Origin: Mycolicibacterium alvei
Lineage (GTDB): Bacteria > Actinomycetota > Actinomycetes > Mycobacteriales > Mycobacteriaceae
Reading direction: 5' to 3'
NCBI RefSeq assembly: GCF_010727325.1
Contig: NZ_AP022565.1
Location: 1,984,001-2,048,000, forward strand
Length of the DNA stretch: 64,000 nucleotides
Under the pieces are notes generated by a model. That model did no database searches. It was not told the DNA's origin and saw only the letters and a program-made list of their open reading frames with translations. Shown in pieces: positions 31,694 through 41,521 of the stretch (position 1 is the stretch's first letter; the number at the start of each line of letters is the position of its first letter). The position numbers and the translations under genes were made by a program.

Positions 31694-33078
31694 GGCACCG
31701 GCTCGCTCACCCCACGGATCTGCGCCGAAACTGTGTCGACGAGCGCGGCGACGTCCTCGACGGTGCGGGCTTCCACATTCAGCCGCAGTAGCGGTTCGGT
31801 GTTCGACGTGCGCAGGTTGAACCAACTGCCCTCGCCGAGATCGACGGTGACGCCGTCGAGGTGGTCGATGGATTGGATCGAGCTGCCGAACGACCTCAGT
31901 ACGGCTGCCACGCACGCCGGTGCATCGCTCACGGTGAAGTTGATCTCGCCGGAGGCCTCATATCGCTGATAGTCCGCCATGAACTCCGAGAGCGGGCGGT
32001 CCTGCTCGCCCAGTGCGGCCAACACGTGCAGCGCGGCAAGCATGCCCGAATCGGCGCCCCAGAAGTCACGGAAGTAGTAGTGCGCCGAGTGTTCCCCACC
32101 GAAGATGGCGCCGGTCTCGGCCATCAGGCCCTTGATATAGGAATGCCCGACGCGGGACCGCACCGGAGTGCCGCCGCGCTCGATCACCAGCTCGGGAACC
32201 GCACGCGAGGTGATCAGGTTGTGGATCACCGTGGCACCGATCTCCCGGTTGAGCTCACGCGCGGCCACCAGTGCGGTCACCGCCGACGGCGACACCGGAC
32301 GCCCGAGTTCGTCGACCACGAAGCAGCGGTCGGCGTCGCCGTCGAACGCCAGGCCGATATCGGCACCGCCGGCCAACACGTGGGCCTGCAGGTCGACGAG
32401 GTTGGCCGGATCCAGCGGATTGGCCTCGTGGTTGGGGAAGCTGCCGTCGAGTTCGAAGAAAAGCGGGAGGATGGTGACACCCGGGATCTGCCTGAGCACC
32501 GCGGGCGTGGTGTGGCCGGCCATGCCGTTGCCCGCATCGACGGCGATCCGCAGCGGGCGCAGCGCGCTCAGATCGACCAGGGACCGAAGGAAGTCGCCGT
32601 AGTCGGCCAGTACGTCACGATCGGAGCTCGTGCCGGCCGCGCCGTCGTAGGCGGGCACCCCGGCGATCACCTCGTCGGCAATGACGGTCAGCCCGGTGTC
32701 CTTGCCCACCGGCTTGGCCCCGGCGCGGCACAGTTTGATCCCGTTGTAGGCGGCCGGGTTGTGACTGGCGGTGAACATCGCTCCGGGGCAGTCCAACAGT
32801 CCCGAGGCGAAATACAGCTGATCGGTGGAGGCCAGCCCGATTCGGACGACGTCCAGCCCCTGGGCAGTGACGCCGTCGGCGAATGCGGCGGAAAGCGAAG
32901 GCGAACTCTCCCGCATGTCATAGCCGATCACGACCTGTGCGGCGCCTTCGGCGCGGACCAACCGAGCGAAGGCACCACCGACATCGGCCACGAAGGCCTC
33001 ATCGATCTGACTGCCGACCAGCCCTCGGACGTCATAGGCCTTGATGACATCGTGAACGGCCGCCGCTGGCCTAGACAT
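31690..33078 (-). CDS. manB: Phosphomannomutase/phosphoglucomutase
   Basis: 462 aa alpha-D-phosphohexomutase, converts mannose 6-phosphate to mannose 1-phosphate (Rv3257c). Seen: active Ser in FTASHNPAAYNG, metal loop DGDADRCFV, sugar-binding GGEHSAHYYF, and the phosphate-binding RTSNTEPLLRL near the C terminus, so all four domains are complete. ATG start with AAGGAG 5 nt upstream. It heads the manB-TobH-manA operon. Confidence 0.94.
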   Translation of the reverse strand: MSRPAAAVHDVIKAYDVRGLVGSQIDEAFVADVGGAFARLVRAEGAAQVVIGYDMRESSPSLSAAFADGVTAQGLDVVRIGLASTDQLYFASGLLDCPGAMFTASHNPAAYNGIKLCRAGAKPVGKDTGLTVIADEVIAGVPAYDGAAGTSSDRDVLADYGDFLRSLVDLSALRPLRIAVDAGNGMAGHTTPAVLRQIPGVTILPLFFELDGSFPNHEANPLDPANLVDLQAHVLAGGADIGLAFDGDADRCFVVDELGRPVSPSAVTALVAARELNREIGATVIHNLITSRAVPELVIERGGTPVRSRVGHSYIKGLMAETGAIFGGEHSAHYYFRDFWGADSGMLAALHVLAALGEQDRPLSEFMADYQRYEASGEINFTVSDAPACVAAVLRSFGSSIQSIDHLDGVTVDLGEGSWFNLRTSNTEPLLRLNVEARTVEDVAALVDTVSAQIRGVSEPVP

Positions 33079-33175
33079 ATAGCTCCTTGTGAAACGGGAT
33101 CGTTGGCGCCAGCCTAACCGTCGGGCGACGTCGACACGTTCACTACTCGTGGGCCGGTCGACGTCTCATCAGGTC

Positions 33176-33595
33176 TTAATCGGTGGGATCCGGCAACACC
33201 CGCAGGTGCCCGCGTCGGCGGCCGTTGGTCTCGGCGGGACGTGCCTGCGGTGCCATCACCGCGCTGGCACCCACACCAGCGGAGGGATCGGAGAATCCGG
33301 CCACCACCCCGCCGCGGGGAACCGCACCGGGCTGGCCTTCCCGGACCGCATCGGCCAGCGCCACCAGATCGTCCTCGTCGGGATGGGTGGGCAACGGACC
33401 GGCATGACGCACCAACTCCCAGCCTCGTGGCGCAGTGATGCGGCCGGCGTGGCCGACACAAAGGTCCCAGGAGTGGGGTTCAGACACCGTGGCCAGAGGT
33501 CCGACTACCGCCGTGGAGTCGGAGTAGACGAAGGTCAACGTCGCCACGGCATAGTGCGGGCACCCGGGCCGGCAGCAGCGACGGGGAACATTCAC
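33176..33595 (-). CDS. DUF3499 family protein (Rv3258c-like)
   Basis: 139 aa. The first 65 residues are highly typical: VNVPRRCCRPGCPHYAVAT, then SWDLCVGHAGRITAPRGWEL. C8, C12, C46 and H49 could bind zinc. The C-terminal half is a Pro/Ala/Arg-rich variable tail. Function unknown; always near whiB2 and manB in mycobacteria. The GTG start has no Shine-Dalgarno; TAATCT on the minus strand (33603-33608) lies 7 nt upstream, a likely -10 box for a leaderless transcript. It diverges from the next gene. Confidence 0.82.
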   Translation of the reverse strand: MNVPRRCCRPGCPHYAVATLTFVYSDSTAVVGPLATVSEPHSWDLCVGHAGRITAPRGWELVRHAGPLPTHPDEDDLVALADAVREGQPGAVPRGGVVAGFSDPSAGVGASAVMAPQARPAETNGRRRGHLRVLPDPTD

Positions 33596-33683
33596 GCAAC
33601 AGAGATTACTTCGGACGATCGCTGTCCGGCGCCGGACACGCGCAGCCGTCGAGTCCAGATCCCGAACCGTTACGATCATCGCC

Positions 33684-34148
33684 GTGGCCCAGCGCAACCT
33701 ATGGCGATCGCGTCGCGGCCGCGATATGCGCGGACCGCTACTTCCGCGCTCGGTTCCCGGCTGGCGTAGCCGCGCCGAGCGGTTCGACATGGCGGTGCTG
33801 GAAGCGTATGAGCCGATCGAACGGCGGTGGGCGTCGCGGATCAAAGATCTCGATGTCGCCGTCGACGAGATACCGCGGATGTCCCCGAAAGATCCCGACA
33901 GTGTGCAATGGCCACCCGAGGTGATCGCCGATGGCCCGATCGCGTTGGCGCGGCTGATACCTGCCGGGGTAGACGTCAGAGGAAATGCGACCCGGGCTCG
34001 AATTGTCTTGTTCCGCAAGCCCATCGAGCGCCGGGTCAAAGGATCAGATGAGCTGGCTGACCTGCTGCATGAAATCCTGGTGGCCCAGGTGGCCACCTAT
34101 CTGGGAGTCGAACCGTCCGTCATCGACCCAACGATCGACGACGACTGA
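33684..34148 (+). CDS. Zincin-like metallopeptidase-family protein with lost metal motif (Rv3259-like)
   Basis: 154 aa. The family normally has HExxH; here the corresponding helix reads LLHEILVAQVATYLGV, so the second His is missing and catalysis is unlikely. N-terminal 25 residues are very basic (RNLWRSRRGRDMRG), then the conserved RAERFDMAVLEAYEPIE. Conserved between Rv3258c and whiB2, function unknown. GTG 33684 is used; an in-frame ATG at 33726 is also possible. Confidence 0.72.
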   Translation: MAQRNLWRSRRGRDMRGPLLPRSVPGWRSRAERFDMAVLEAYEPIERRWASRIKDLDVAVDEIPRMSPKDPDSVQWPPEVIADGPIALARLIPAGVDVRGNATRARIVLFRKPIERRVKGSDELADLLHEILVAQVATYLGVEPSVIDPTIDDD

Positions 34149-34157
34149 CACGTTGCG

Positions 34158-34559
34158 TCAGATGATGCCGCGTTTGAGTCGGCGACGCTCCCGTTCGGAC
34201 AATCCTCCCCAGATACCGAAACGCTCGTCGTGCGCAAGCGCATACTCCAAGCAGGCATCCTTGACTTCGCAGCCCAGGCAGATGCGCTTGGCCTCGCGGG
34301 TAGACCCGCCCTTCTCCGGGAAGAACGCCTCCGGGTCGGTCTGCGCGCAGAGCGCACGTTCCTGCCATTGGTCGTCTTCGTCTTCCGGATCAACATCAAT
34401 GTGTTCGGGAACCGAACCCACCGGTACCAGACTCAGTTGGGGGCGTCCGACCCCAATCGGTGTCGTTCCCGTGTTGATGTGCGGTGCGTTGTCTACCGAG
34501 CCGAGTAGCCGATCGTCAAATCGGACCACATGATCGAAATCGCCGCTCTCATAAGACAT
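34158..34559 (-). CDS. whiB2: WhiB2 iron-sulfur transcription regulator
   Basis: 133 aa. Four cysteines C71, C94, C97 and C103 hold a 4Fe-4S cluster; GIWGG at 115-119 is the WhiB turn and is followed by a basic RERRRLKRG tail. Known: WhiB2/WhmD is essential and needed for septation. ATG 34559 is preceded by GAGGAGG and a G-run; the upstream frame adds six residues without support. The 294 nt to fbiA contain both promoters; I recognised no defined operator in it. Confidence 0.94.
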   Translation of the reverse strand: MSYESGDFDHVVRFDDRLLGSVDNAPHINTGTTPIGVGRPQLSLVPVGSVPEHIDVDPEDEDDQWQERALCAQTDPEAFFPEKGGSTREAKRICLGCEVKDACLEYALAHDERFGIWGGLSERERRRLKRGII

Positions 34560-34853
34560 TTTCCCCCGCCTCCTCACTCGGTCTCATAGATCCTAAGTGG
34601 AGTCCCACCCTTGCGATGCGCGGTCACTCCATTCGAACAGTTGATCGAATCTCGGTCCGCGACACCGGAATCGGTCACCAACCGGGAAATGACACATCTG
34701 TGATTACACACGTGTTAGCTGCCGGGGTCAAGCGCCAGAGCGCGAATTCATACCATCTCGTTATGTCAAATCGGCGCGTCGCGACATCGGCGTGTCCTGC
34801 TCGTGACTACGCCGTTTCCATCCGGACGCGCTCAACGCCTAGGGTCGGACGTT

Positions 34854-35837
34854 GTGAGGATCACCGTTCTGGTCGGCGGCGTCGGAGGCGCCCGGTTTTT
34901 GCTGGGAGTGCAGCACCTGTTTGGCCTCGGCCAGTTCGCGGAGGCCGACAGCAAGCACGAACTCACCGCGATCGTGAACGTCGGCGACGATGCCTGGATG
35001 CACGGCGTCCGGATCTGCCCGGACCTCGACACCTGCATGTACACGCTGGGCGGCGGTATCGATCCCGTACGTGGTTGGGGCCACCGCGATGAGACCTGGC
35101 ACGCCAAGGAGGAACTCGCCGCATACGGCGTACAGCCCGACTGGTTCGGCCTGGGCGACCGGGACCTGGCCACCCATCTGGTCCGTACCCAGATGCTGCG
35201 TGCCGGCTACCCGCTGTCGCAGGTCACCGAGGCTTTGTGCAAGCGTTGGTCACCGGGGGCGCGGTTGCTGCCGGTCACCGACGACCGCAGTGAGACACAC
35301 GTGGTGATCACCGACCCGGCCGACGGTGACCGCCGCGCGATCCACTTCCAGGAGTGGTGGGTGCGTTACCGCGCGCAGGTGCCCTCGCACAGCTTTGCGT
35401 TCGTCGGCGCGGAACAGGCAACCGCCGCACCGGGCGTCGCCGAAGCGATCGCCGAGGCGGATGTGGTGTTGCTGGCGCCGTCAAATCCGGTCGTGAGCAT
35501 CGGACCGATCCTGCAGATCCCCGGAGTCCGCGGCGCACTGCGCTCGACCAAGGCGCCGGTCGTCGGCTACTCCCCCATCATCAACGGAAAACCGTTGCGC
35601 GGCATGGCAGATGAGTGCCTGTCCATCATCGGGGTGGACTCCACCTCACAGGCCGTCGGCCAGCACTTCGGGGCCCGGTCGGGCACCGGGATCCTGGACG
35701 GCTGGCTGGTACACGAAGGCGATGAGGCCGAGATCGAGGGGGTTCAGGTGCGTGCGGTCCCACTGCTGATGACGGACCCGTCGACGACCGCCGAGATGGT
35801 GCGGGCCGGTCTTGATCTCGCAGGCGTTCGACTGTGA
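34854..35837 (+). CDS. fbiA: 2-phospho-L-lactate/phosphoenolpyruvate transferase, F420 biosynthesis
   Basis: 327 aa CofD family. It joins the phosphoenolpyruvyl (or phospholactyl) guanylate unit to Fo, giving (dehydro-)F420-0. Seen: N-terminal [15 protein letters not shown], the VVNVGDD-type loop (here [12 protein letters not shown]), [10 protein letters not shown] and [16 protein letters not shown] 34854 matches the start of known FbiA; TAGGGT at 34840-34845 lies 8 nt upstream with no Shine-Dalgarno, suggesting a leaderless message. The stop overlaps fbiB. Confidence 0.95.
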   Translation: MRITVLVGGVGGARFLLGVQHLFGLGQFAEADSKHELTAIVNVGDDAWMHGVRICPDLDTCMYTLGGGIDPVRGWGHRDETWHAKEELAAYGVQPDWFGLGDRDLATHLVRTQMLRAGYPLSQVTEALCKRWSPGARLLPVTDDRSETHVVITDPADGDRRAIHFQEWWVRYRAQVPSHSFAFVGAEQATAAPGVAEAIAEADVVLLAPSNPVVSIGPILQIPGVRGALRSTKAPVVGYSPIINGKPLRGMADECLSIIGVDSTSQAVGQHFGARSGTGILDGWLVHEGDEAEIEGVQVRAVPLLMTDPSTTAEMVRAGLDLAGVRL

Positions 35838-37189
35838 CCACCGGGGTGCGCACCGAGCACGGATCGGCCGGCCGGGTCGAGATCCTGCCCGTACCAGGGC
35901 TCCCCGAGTTCCGGCCCGGAGATGATCTGGCCGCGGCCCTCGCCGAGGCGGCCCCATGGTTGCGTGACGGGGACGTGCTGGTCATCACCAGCAAGATCGT
36001 CTCCAAGTGCGAAGGCCGCATCGTCACCGCTCCTTCCGATCCCGACGAGCGGGACGCCCTGCGGCGCAAACTGATCGACGGCGAGGCGGTTCGGGTACTG
36101 GCACGTAAGGGTCGGACCCTGATCACCGAGAACGCCATCGGACTGGTCCAGGCCGCGGCCGGAGTCGACGGGTCCAATGTCGAATCGAACGAGTTGGCGC
36201 TGCTGCCAACCGATCCCGATAGCAGCGCGCAGACGTTGCGGGAAGACCTGGGTGAGCGACTCGGCATCTCCATCGGTGTCGTGATCACCGACACCATGGG
36301 CCGGGCCTGGCGAAACGGCCAAGCCGATTTTGCGATCGGTGCATCCGGGCTCACGGTGTTGCACGGATACGCGGGCGCGCACGATCGGCACGGCAACGAG
36401 CTACTGGTCACCGAAGTCGCAGTGGCCGACGAGATCGCCGCGGCGGCCGATCTGGTGAAAGGCAAACTCACCGCGATCCCGGTCGCGGTGGTCCGCGGCC
36501 TGGAGCTGACCGATGACGGGTCGAACGGCCGCACACTGCTCCGCTCCGGCGAGGACGATCTGTTCTGGCTCGGTACGGCCGAGGCTATCCAGATGGGACG
36601 CAGCCAAGCTCAGCTACTGCGTCGCTCGGTGCGTACCTTCTCCGCTGAGCCGGTCGATCACGCACTCATCGAAGCCGCGGTCGGCGAGGCGCTCACCGCG
36701 CCCGCGCCGCATCACACCCGCCCGGTGCGCTTCGTCTGGGTGCAGGACGGCGCCACCCGCATGCGGCTGCTGGACCGGATGAAGGACCGGTGGCGTGCCG
36801 ATCTCACCGGGGACGGCCGAGATCCCGAGTCCGTCGAGCGGCGGGTGAACCGCGGTCAGATCCTGTACGACGCTCCGGAACTGGTCATTCCCTTCATGGT
36901 TCCCGACGGAGCCCACAGCTATCCGGACGATATCCGCACCCGGGCCGAGCACACCATGTTCACCGTCGCCGTGGGTGCGGCCGTGCAGGCCCTGCTGGTG
37001 GCGCTGGCCGTGCGCGAGGTGGGCAGCTGCTGGATCGGCTCCACGATCTTCGCCGGCGATCTGGTCCGTTCCGAGCTAGATCTCCCGGCGGATTGGGAGC
37101 CCTTGGGCGCCATCGCGATCGGTCACCCCGCTGATCGGCTGCCGCCCCGCGACCCGGTGCCCACCGACGGCCTGCTGGTCGTGAAGTGA
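35834..37189 (+). CDS. fbiB: Bifunctional F420 gamma-glutamyl ligase / dehydro-F420-0 reductase
   Basis: 451 aa fusion. Residues about 1-245 are CofE-like ([29 protein letters not shown]), adding glutamates to F420-0. Residues about 250-451 form an FMN nitroreductase-fold domain ([44 protein letters not shown]) that reduces the dehydro intermediate in mycobacteria. GTG start overlaps the fbiA stop as GTGA; its own stop overlaps the start of the Nudix gene. Confidence 0.95.
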   Translation: MTTGVRTEHGSAGRVEILPVPGLPEFRPGDDLAAALAEAAPWLRDGDVLVITSKIVSKCEGRIVTAPSDPDERDALRRKLIDGEAVRVLARKGRTLITENAIGLVQAAAGVDGSNVESNELALLPTDPDSSAQTLREDLGERLGISIGVVITDTMGRAWRNGQADFAIGASGLTVLHGYAGAHDRHGNELLVTEVAVADEIAAAADLVKGKLTAIPVAVVRGLELTDDGSNGRTLLRSGEDDLFWLGTAEAIQMGRSQAQLLRRSVRTFSAEPVDHALIEAAVGEALTAPAPHHTRPVRFVWVQDGATRMRLLDRMKDRWRADLTGDGRDPESVERRVNRGQILYDAPELVIPFMVPDGAHSYPDDIRTRAEHTMFTVAVGAAVQALLVALAVREVGSCWIGSTIFAGDLVRSELDLPADWEPLGAIAIGHPADRLPPRDPVPTDGLLVVK

Positions 37190-37734
37190 GCGCTCAGAGC
37201 CTGCATGCATCCGCCGTCGAGGTGCTGACGCGCTGGCAGACAGCCGATCCCGGTCAGGACACGCTGCGCCACGCGGTGCTGTCGTTTCTGGCCGCCCGTC
37301 CCGATGCCTGCCTGCGGTCGTGCGTGCCCGGGCACATCACCGGCTCGGCGCTGGTCATCGACCACACCGGCACCCGGACGTTACTCACCCTGCACCCGCG
37401 CTTCGGCCGCTGGCTGCAACTCGGCGGGCATTGTGAGGAAACAGATTCCGACATACGCGCTGCGGCGTTGCGTGAAGCCACCGAGGAGTCCGGGATCACC
37501 GGGCTCACCGTCGACCCGCACCTGGCCGCACTGCACGTGCATCCGGTGACCTGCTCACTGGGTGTACCAACCCGCCATCTGGACATGCAGTTCGTGGTCC
37601 GGGCACCCGAGGGCGCCGAGATCGTCTGCAGTGATGAGTCTTTGGATCTGCGCTGGTGGCCCCTCGATGCCCTGCCCGAGGGCACCGACTTCGGCCTTCA
37701 GCAACTCGCCGAGTCTGTCACCGGGACCGTCTAA
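37186..37734 (+). CDS. Nudix hydrolase
   Basis: 182 aa. Nudix box [24 protein letters not shown] at about residues 82-106; the leading GGHxE variant has one extra residue against the classical pattern, which is common in this subgroup. The N-terminal 50 residues are helical. GTG at 37186 overlaps the fbiB stop, so it is part of the F420 operon; a house-cleaning or GTP/nucleotide role near F420 synthesis is only an inference. At this position M. tuberculosis has a DNA methylase (Rv3263) instead. Confidence 0.85.
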   Translation: MSAQSLHASAVEVLTRWQTADPGQDTLRHAVLSFLAARPDACLRSCVPGHITGSALVIDHTGTRTLLTLHPRFGRWLQLGGHCEETDSDIRAAALREATEESGITGLTVDPHLAALHVHPVTCSLGVPTRHLDMQFVVRAPEGAEIVCSDESLDLRWWPLDALPEGTDFGLQQLAESVTGTV

Positions 37735-37743
37735 TCTGGTCCG

Positions 37744-38579
37744 GTGAACCCGGAGCGCAGGACCATCGTCATCACCGGCGCCAGTGACGGCGTCGGCGCC
37801 GCAGCCGCCCGCCAGTTGAGCCGGCGCGGCGACAACGTCGTGGTGGTGGGCCGCTCACCCGGCAAGACCGCGGCGGTGGCCGGTGCGCTGGGCGCCGACT
37901 ACCTCGTTGCCGACTTCGCCGAGCTCGGCCAGGTCCGCGACCTGGCCGCCCAATTGCTGGATCGGTATCCGCGCATCGACGTGCTGGCCAACAACGCCGG
38001 CGGCATCATGAGCGGAACCCGGCAGGTGACTGTCGACGGCTTTGAGAAGACCTTCCAGGTCAACCATCTGGCCCCGTTCCTGCTGACCACCCTGCTGCTG
38101 GATCGCCTGATCGCGGCCAGGGCATCGGTGATCAACACCTCCAGCGTCGGCAACCGACTGTTCGGCCACATCGACATCACCGACCTGAACCACGAACGCG
38201 GATTCAAGGCGCAGAAGGCCTACGGCGACGCGAAGCTGGCCAACATCCTGTTCACCAAGGAACTGCACCGCCGCCACCACTCGGACGGGATCTCCACGGC
38301 GGCGTTCCACCCGGGCTCGGTCGCCTCGAACTTCGGCGCCGAGGCCAACAACCCGCCCTGGAACTCCTCTACCGCACACCGCTGAAGAAGCTCATCCTGG
38401 TCAGCCCGGACAAGGGGGCGGATCAGTTGGTGTGGCTGGCCACGTCGACCCCGGGCACCGACTGGACCTCAGGACAGTACTACGCCCGACGCAAGCCCGG
38501 TCGGCCGAACAAGCAGGCCAATGATTCTGTTCTGGCACAGCAACTCTGGGACCGCAGCCGAGAGATGGTCAGCGACTAG
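37744..38579 (+). pseudogene. Short-chain dehydrogenase, interrupted by a frameshift
   Basis: The first frame (37744-38385) reads an SDR: ITGASDGVGAAA, LANNAGGIM, NTSSVGNRL, YGDAK as YxxxK, then FHPGSVASNFGAEANNPPW and a stop. The next frame continues without break as ELLYRTPLKKLILVSPDKGA and SGQYYARRKPGRPNK to TAG 38577-38579, exactly the C-terminal part that SDRs of this retinol-dehydrogenase-like type need. A one-base loss (or two-base gain) near 38355-38362 explains it. Either a young pseudogene, a sequencing error or programmed frameshifting; the intact coding quality on both sides argues for a recent event. It may have been the last gene of the fbiA-fbiB-Nudix series. Confidence 0.8.
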
Positions 38580-38602
38580 CCCAGGCCCGGTCAGCGCCGA
38601 CC

Positions 38603-39682
38603 TCAGACGTCGGTCGAGTACCGGATACCGCCGTCGGGGATGGACACCCCGGGCCACACCCTGGCACCGCGCAACAGTTCGCAACGCGCGCCGATATCGG
38701 CGCCATCGCCGATCACGCCGTCGCGGATCAGTGCCCGCGGGCCGATGCGCGCTCCGAAGCCGATGATCGAACGTTCAATCACCGCACCGGCTTCCACGCG
38801 CACCCCGTCGAAGATCACCGCACCGTCCAGACGTGCGCCGGCGCCGATCTCGGCGCCGCGGCCCACCACCGTGCCGCCGATCAGCAATGCCCCGGGAGCG
38901 ACCGCCGCACCTTCGTGGACCAGGGACTCACCACGCTGACCGTTGAGCGCCGGCGACGGTGCGATGCCACGGACCAGATCGGCGGAGCCGCGCACGAAAT
39001 CCTCGGGTGTGCCCATGTCCCGCCAGTAGGAGGCGTCGACATATCCGCACACCTTCACCCCGTCGGCCAGCAGGCCGGGGAACACCTCGCGTTCGACCGA
39101 CACCGGCCGACCCTTCGGAATCTGGTCGATGACACGCTTATTGAACACATAACAGCCGGCGTTGATCTGGTCGGTCGGCGGGTCCTGGGTCTTCTCCAGG
39201 AATGCCGTCACGCGGCCGTCGGCATCGGTGGGTACACAGCCGAACGCACGGGGGTCGCTGACGCGCACCAGATGCAGCGTGAGATCGGCCTGCTGGGTGT
39301 CATGTGACTCGAGCAACGCACCGAGATCGGCTGCCGACAGCACGTCACCGTTGAACACCATGGCCGTGTCGTAGCGCAGTTTGTCCGCCACGTTGGCAAT
39401 AGCACCACCGGTGCCGAGGGCCTCGGTCTCGGTGACGTATTCGATCTCGAGCCCCAACTCGGAGCCGTTGCCGAACGCCTCCTCGAACACCTCGGCCTTG
39501 TACGAGGTGCCCATCACGACGTGCTTGATGCCGGCCTCGGCGATCCGCGCCAGCAGGTGGGTCAGGAACGGGACGCCGGCCGTCGGCAGCATCGGCTTGG
39601 GTGCCGAGAGGGTCAAGGGCCGCAGCCGGGTGCCTCGTCCACCGACGAGGACGACAGCGTCCACCTCCGCGGGATCTATCAC
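38603..39682 (-). CDS. Nucleotidyltransferase, mannose-1-phosphate guanylyltransferase type (Rv3264c-like)
   Basis: 359 aa. N-terminal nucleotidyltransferase with VLVGGRGTRLRPLT, FNGDVL and EKTQDPPTDQINAGCYVF, then a C-terminal left-handed beta-helix of hexapeptide repeats (GGTVVGRGAEIGAGARLDGA and onwards). Makes GDP-mannose from mannose 1-phosphate and GTP in the known homologue. GTG 39682 follows the wbbL stop by 1 nt, and the three genes rmlD-wbbL-this form one operon supplying linker and mannan precursors. Confidence 0.9.
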   Translation of the reverse strand: MIDPAEVDAVVLVGGRGTRLRPLTLSAPKPMLPTAGVPFLTHLLARIAEAGIKHVVMGTSYKAEVFEEAFGNGSELGLEIEYVTETEALGTGGAIANVADKLRYDTAMVFNGDVLSAADLGALLESHDTQQADLTLHLVRVSDPRAFGCVPTDADGRVTAFLEKTQDPPTDQINAGCYVFNKRVIDQIPKGRPVSVEREVFPGLLADGVKVCGYVDASYWRDMGTPEDFVRGSADLVRGIAPSPALNGQRGESLVHEGAAVAPGALLIGGTVVGRGAEIGAGARLDGAVIFDGVRVEAGAVIERSIIGFGARIGPRALIRDGVIGDGADIGARCELLRGARVWPGVSIPDGGIRYSTDV

Positions 39683-39683
39683 G

Positions 39684-40574
39684 TCAGTGCCCTTTCGCCT
39701 GCTTACGTCGAGAACTGCCGACCACCAGGCCCGCACGTGCTGCCAGCGCGCCCCGAATTGTCCACCGTAACGGCGCCTGCCAGGCCGCCGGGTATCGATC
39801 AGCCAGGAAAGTGTAGGTACTGCGGTGATGGGCGGCCAAGTTGCGTGCCGGGTCACGGCCGGTGGAGTGGCCCTTGTGGTGCAGCACCTCCGCCGACGGC
39901 ACGTAGACGTTCTGCCAGCCGGCCCGGGCGATCCGGTCACCGAGGTCGACGTCTTCCATATACATGAAGTAGCGCTCGTCGAACCCCTCGACCGCGTCGA
40001 AGGCGGCCCGACGCATGAGCAGGCAGGAACCGGACAGCCAGCCCACCTCGCGTTCACTCGGCTGTTGCCGGTCCTGCCGGTACGCCGCCGTCCACGGATT
40101 CGATTTCCAGAACGGGCCCACCACGGCATGCATGCCACCGCGGATCAGGCTTGGCTGGTGGCGCGCGGACGGGTAGACCGATCCGTCCGGATCGTGGATC
40201 AGCGGGCCGAACGCCCCGGCCCGTGGCCACCGCTGGGCGGCATCGAGCAACCGGTCGATCGAATGGGGCCCCCACTGCACGTCGGGGTTGGCGATGATGA
40301 AATATTCCGAGCACTCCGCATCCGATATCCGGGCCGCGCCGCGGTTGACCGCACTGCCGTAACCCAGATTGCCGCCGGTGTGCAGCAGCCGCACGTTCGG
40401 GTAGCGCTGTTCGGCCTGTTCAGGCGCGCCGTCCGTCGAACCGTTGTCGGCCATGATCACCGTCACCGGCCGATCGGTGGCCAACGCGAGCGAGGCCAGG
40501 AAACGGTCAAGGTGTGGGCCCGGCGAGTACGTCACCGTCACCACCACGAGCGGGCGGGCCGCGTCCTCAGTCAC
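39684..40574 (-). CDS. wbbL: Rhamnosyltransferase WbbL, arabinogalactan linker
   Basis: 296 aa glycosyltransferase family 2. Transfers rhamnose from dTDP-rhamnose to decaprenyl-PP-GlcNAc, making the linker between peptidoglycan and arabinogalactan. Seen: VVVTVTYSPGPHLDRFL, ADNGSTDG, NPDVQWGP, GWLSGSCLLMRR and MYMEDVDLGDR. GTG 40574 overlaps the rmlD stop as GTGA. An essential cell-wall step in mycobacteria. Confidence 0.94.
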   Translation of the reverse strand: MTEDAARPLVVVTVTYSPGPHLDRFLASLALATDRPVTVIMADNGSTDGAPEQAEQRYPNVRLLHTGGNLGYGSAVNRGAARISDAECSEYFIIANPDVQWGPHSIDRLLDAAQRWPRAGAFGPLIHDPDGSVYPSARHQPSLIRGGMHAVVGPFWKSNPWTAAYRQDRQQPSEREVGWLSGSCLLMRRAAFDAVEGFDERYFMYMEDVDLGDRIARAGWQNVYVPSAEVLHHKGHSTGRDPARNLAAHHRSTYTFLADRYPAAWQAPLRWTIRGALAARAGLVVGSSRRKQAKGH

Positions 40575-41455
40575 GGCGTAGAGGGTAGCGGGCCGGAGGG
40601 CAGTTCTTTTTCCACCGCCGTCAGCAGCGCTTTCCGCCAATCACGCAGCGAGGCCAGCCCGGCTTCGGCGGATCGGAGCCCCGACAGCACGGTGTAGGCC
40701 GGCCGGGGCGCGGGCCGCGGATAGCGGTCACTGCCGACCGGGCGGACCCGCTCGGGATCTGCACCGACGGCGGCGAAGGTCTGCCGCGCCAGCTCGAACC
40801 GGCTGGCCGGTCCGGCGTTGGCGGCATGCAGCACACCGGGTCGCACACCGCCGTCGGCGATCTGCAGCAGGGCCGTCACCAGGTCACCGGTGTAGGTCGG
40901 CGACCCGATCTGGTCGGCGACCACCTCCACCGGGCCGTCGCCGGCGGCCAGCCTGCGCATGGTCGCCACGAAGTCTTTCCCGTCGCCACCGCGGTACACC
41001 CAGGCGGTGCGGACGACGTGCGCGTCCGGCTTGGCGGCCAGCACGGCGTGTTCCCCGGCCAGCTTGGTGTGACCGTAGACATTGACCGGGCCGGTCACGT
41101 CGTCGATCTCATACGGCGTACAACGGTCGCGCGACGCTCCGAATACGTAATCGGTCGAGATGTGTACCAGACGGGCTCCGACCTGCGCGCACACCGCGGC
41201 GATGTTGCCCGGACCGACGGCGTTGACGGCGTGCGCCCTGGCCTGGTCCGTCTCGGCGGCATCCACCTGCGTATATGCCGCGCAATTGATCACCACATCA
41301 CCGGACTCGACGAATCGGCCGATCGTGTCGGCGTCGGCGATATCACAGTCCGCAGAGGTCAGGGCCAGCACGTCACGGCCTTCACGGCGCCCCTGATCAG
41401 CTAATTCCCGGCCAACCATCCCGCCGGCCCCGGTGATCACAATCCGTTGCGCCAT
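40571..41455 (-). CDS. rmlD: dTDP-4-dehydrorhamnose reductase
   Basis: 294 aa extended SDR. Seen: ITGAGGMVGREL, HISTDYVFGA, YGHTK (YxxxK) and GSPTYTGDLV. Final step of dTDP-rhamnose synthesis, feeding WbbL next door. ATG start; diverges from lcp1 with a 66-nt gap. Confidence 0.95.
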   Translation of the reverse strand: MAQRIVITGAGGMVGRELADQGRREGRDVLALTSADCDIADADTIGRFVESGDVVINCAAYTQVDAAETDQARAHAVNAVGPGNIAAVCAQVGARLVHISTDYVFGASRDRCTPYEIDDVTGPVNVYGHTKLAGEHAVLAAKPDAHVVRTAWVYRGGDGKDFVATMRRLAAGDGPVEVVADQIGSPTYTGDLVTALLQIADGGVRPGVLHAANAGPASRFELARQTFAAVGADPERVRPVGSDRYPRPAPRPAYTVLSGLRSAEAGLASLRDWRKALLTAVEKELPSGPLPSTP

Positions 41456-41521
41456 GCGCCGAGTCTGGCACGCCGGTCGGCGTTACCCGGCTCACGCCCA
41501 AGCCGCAAGTAGCCTGGGCAA

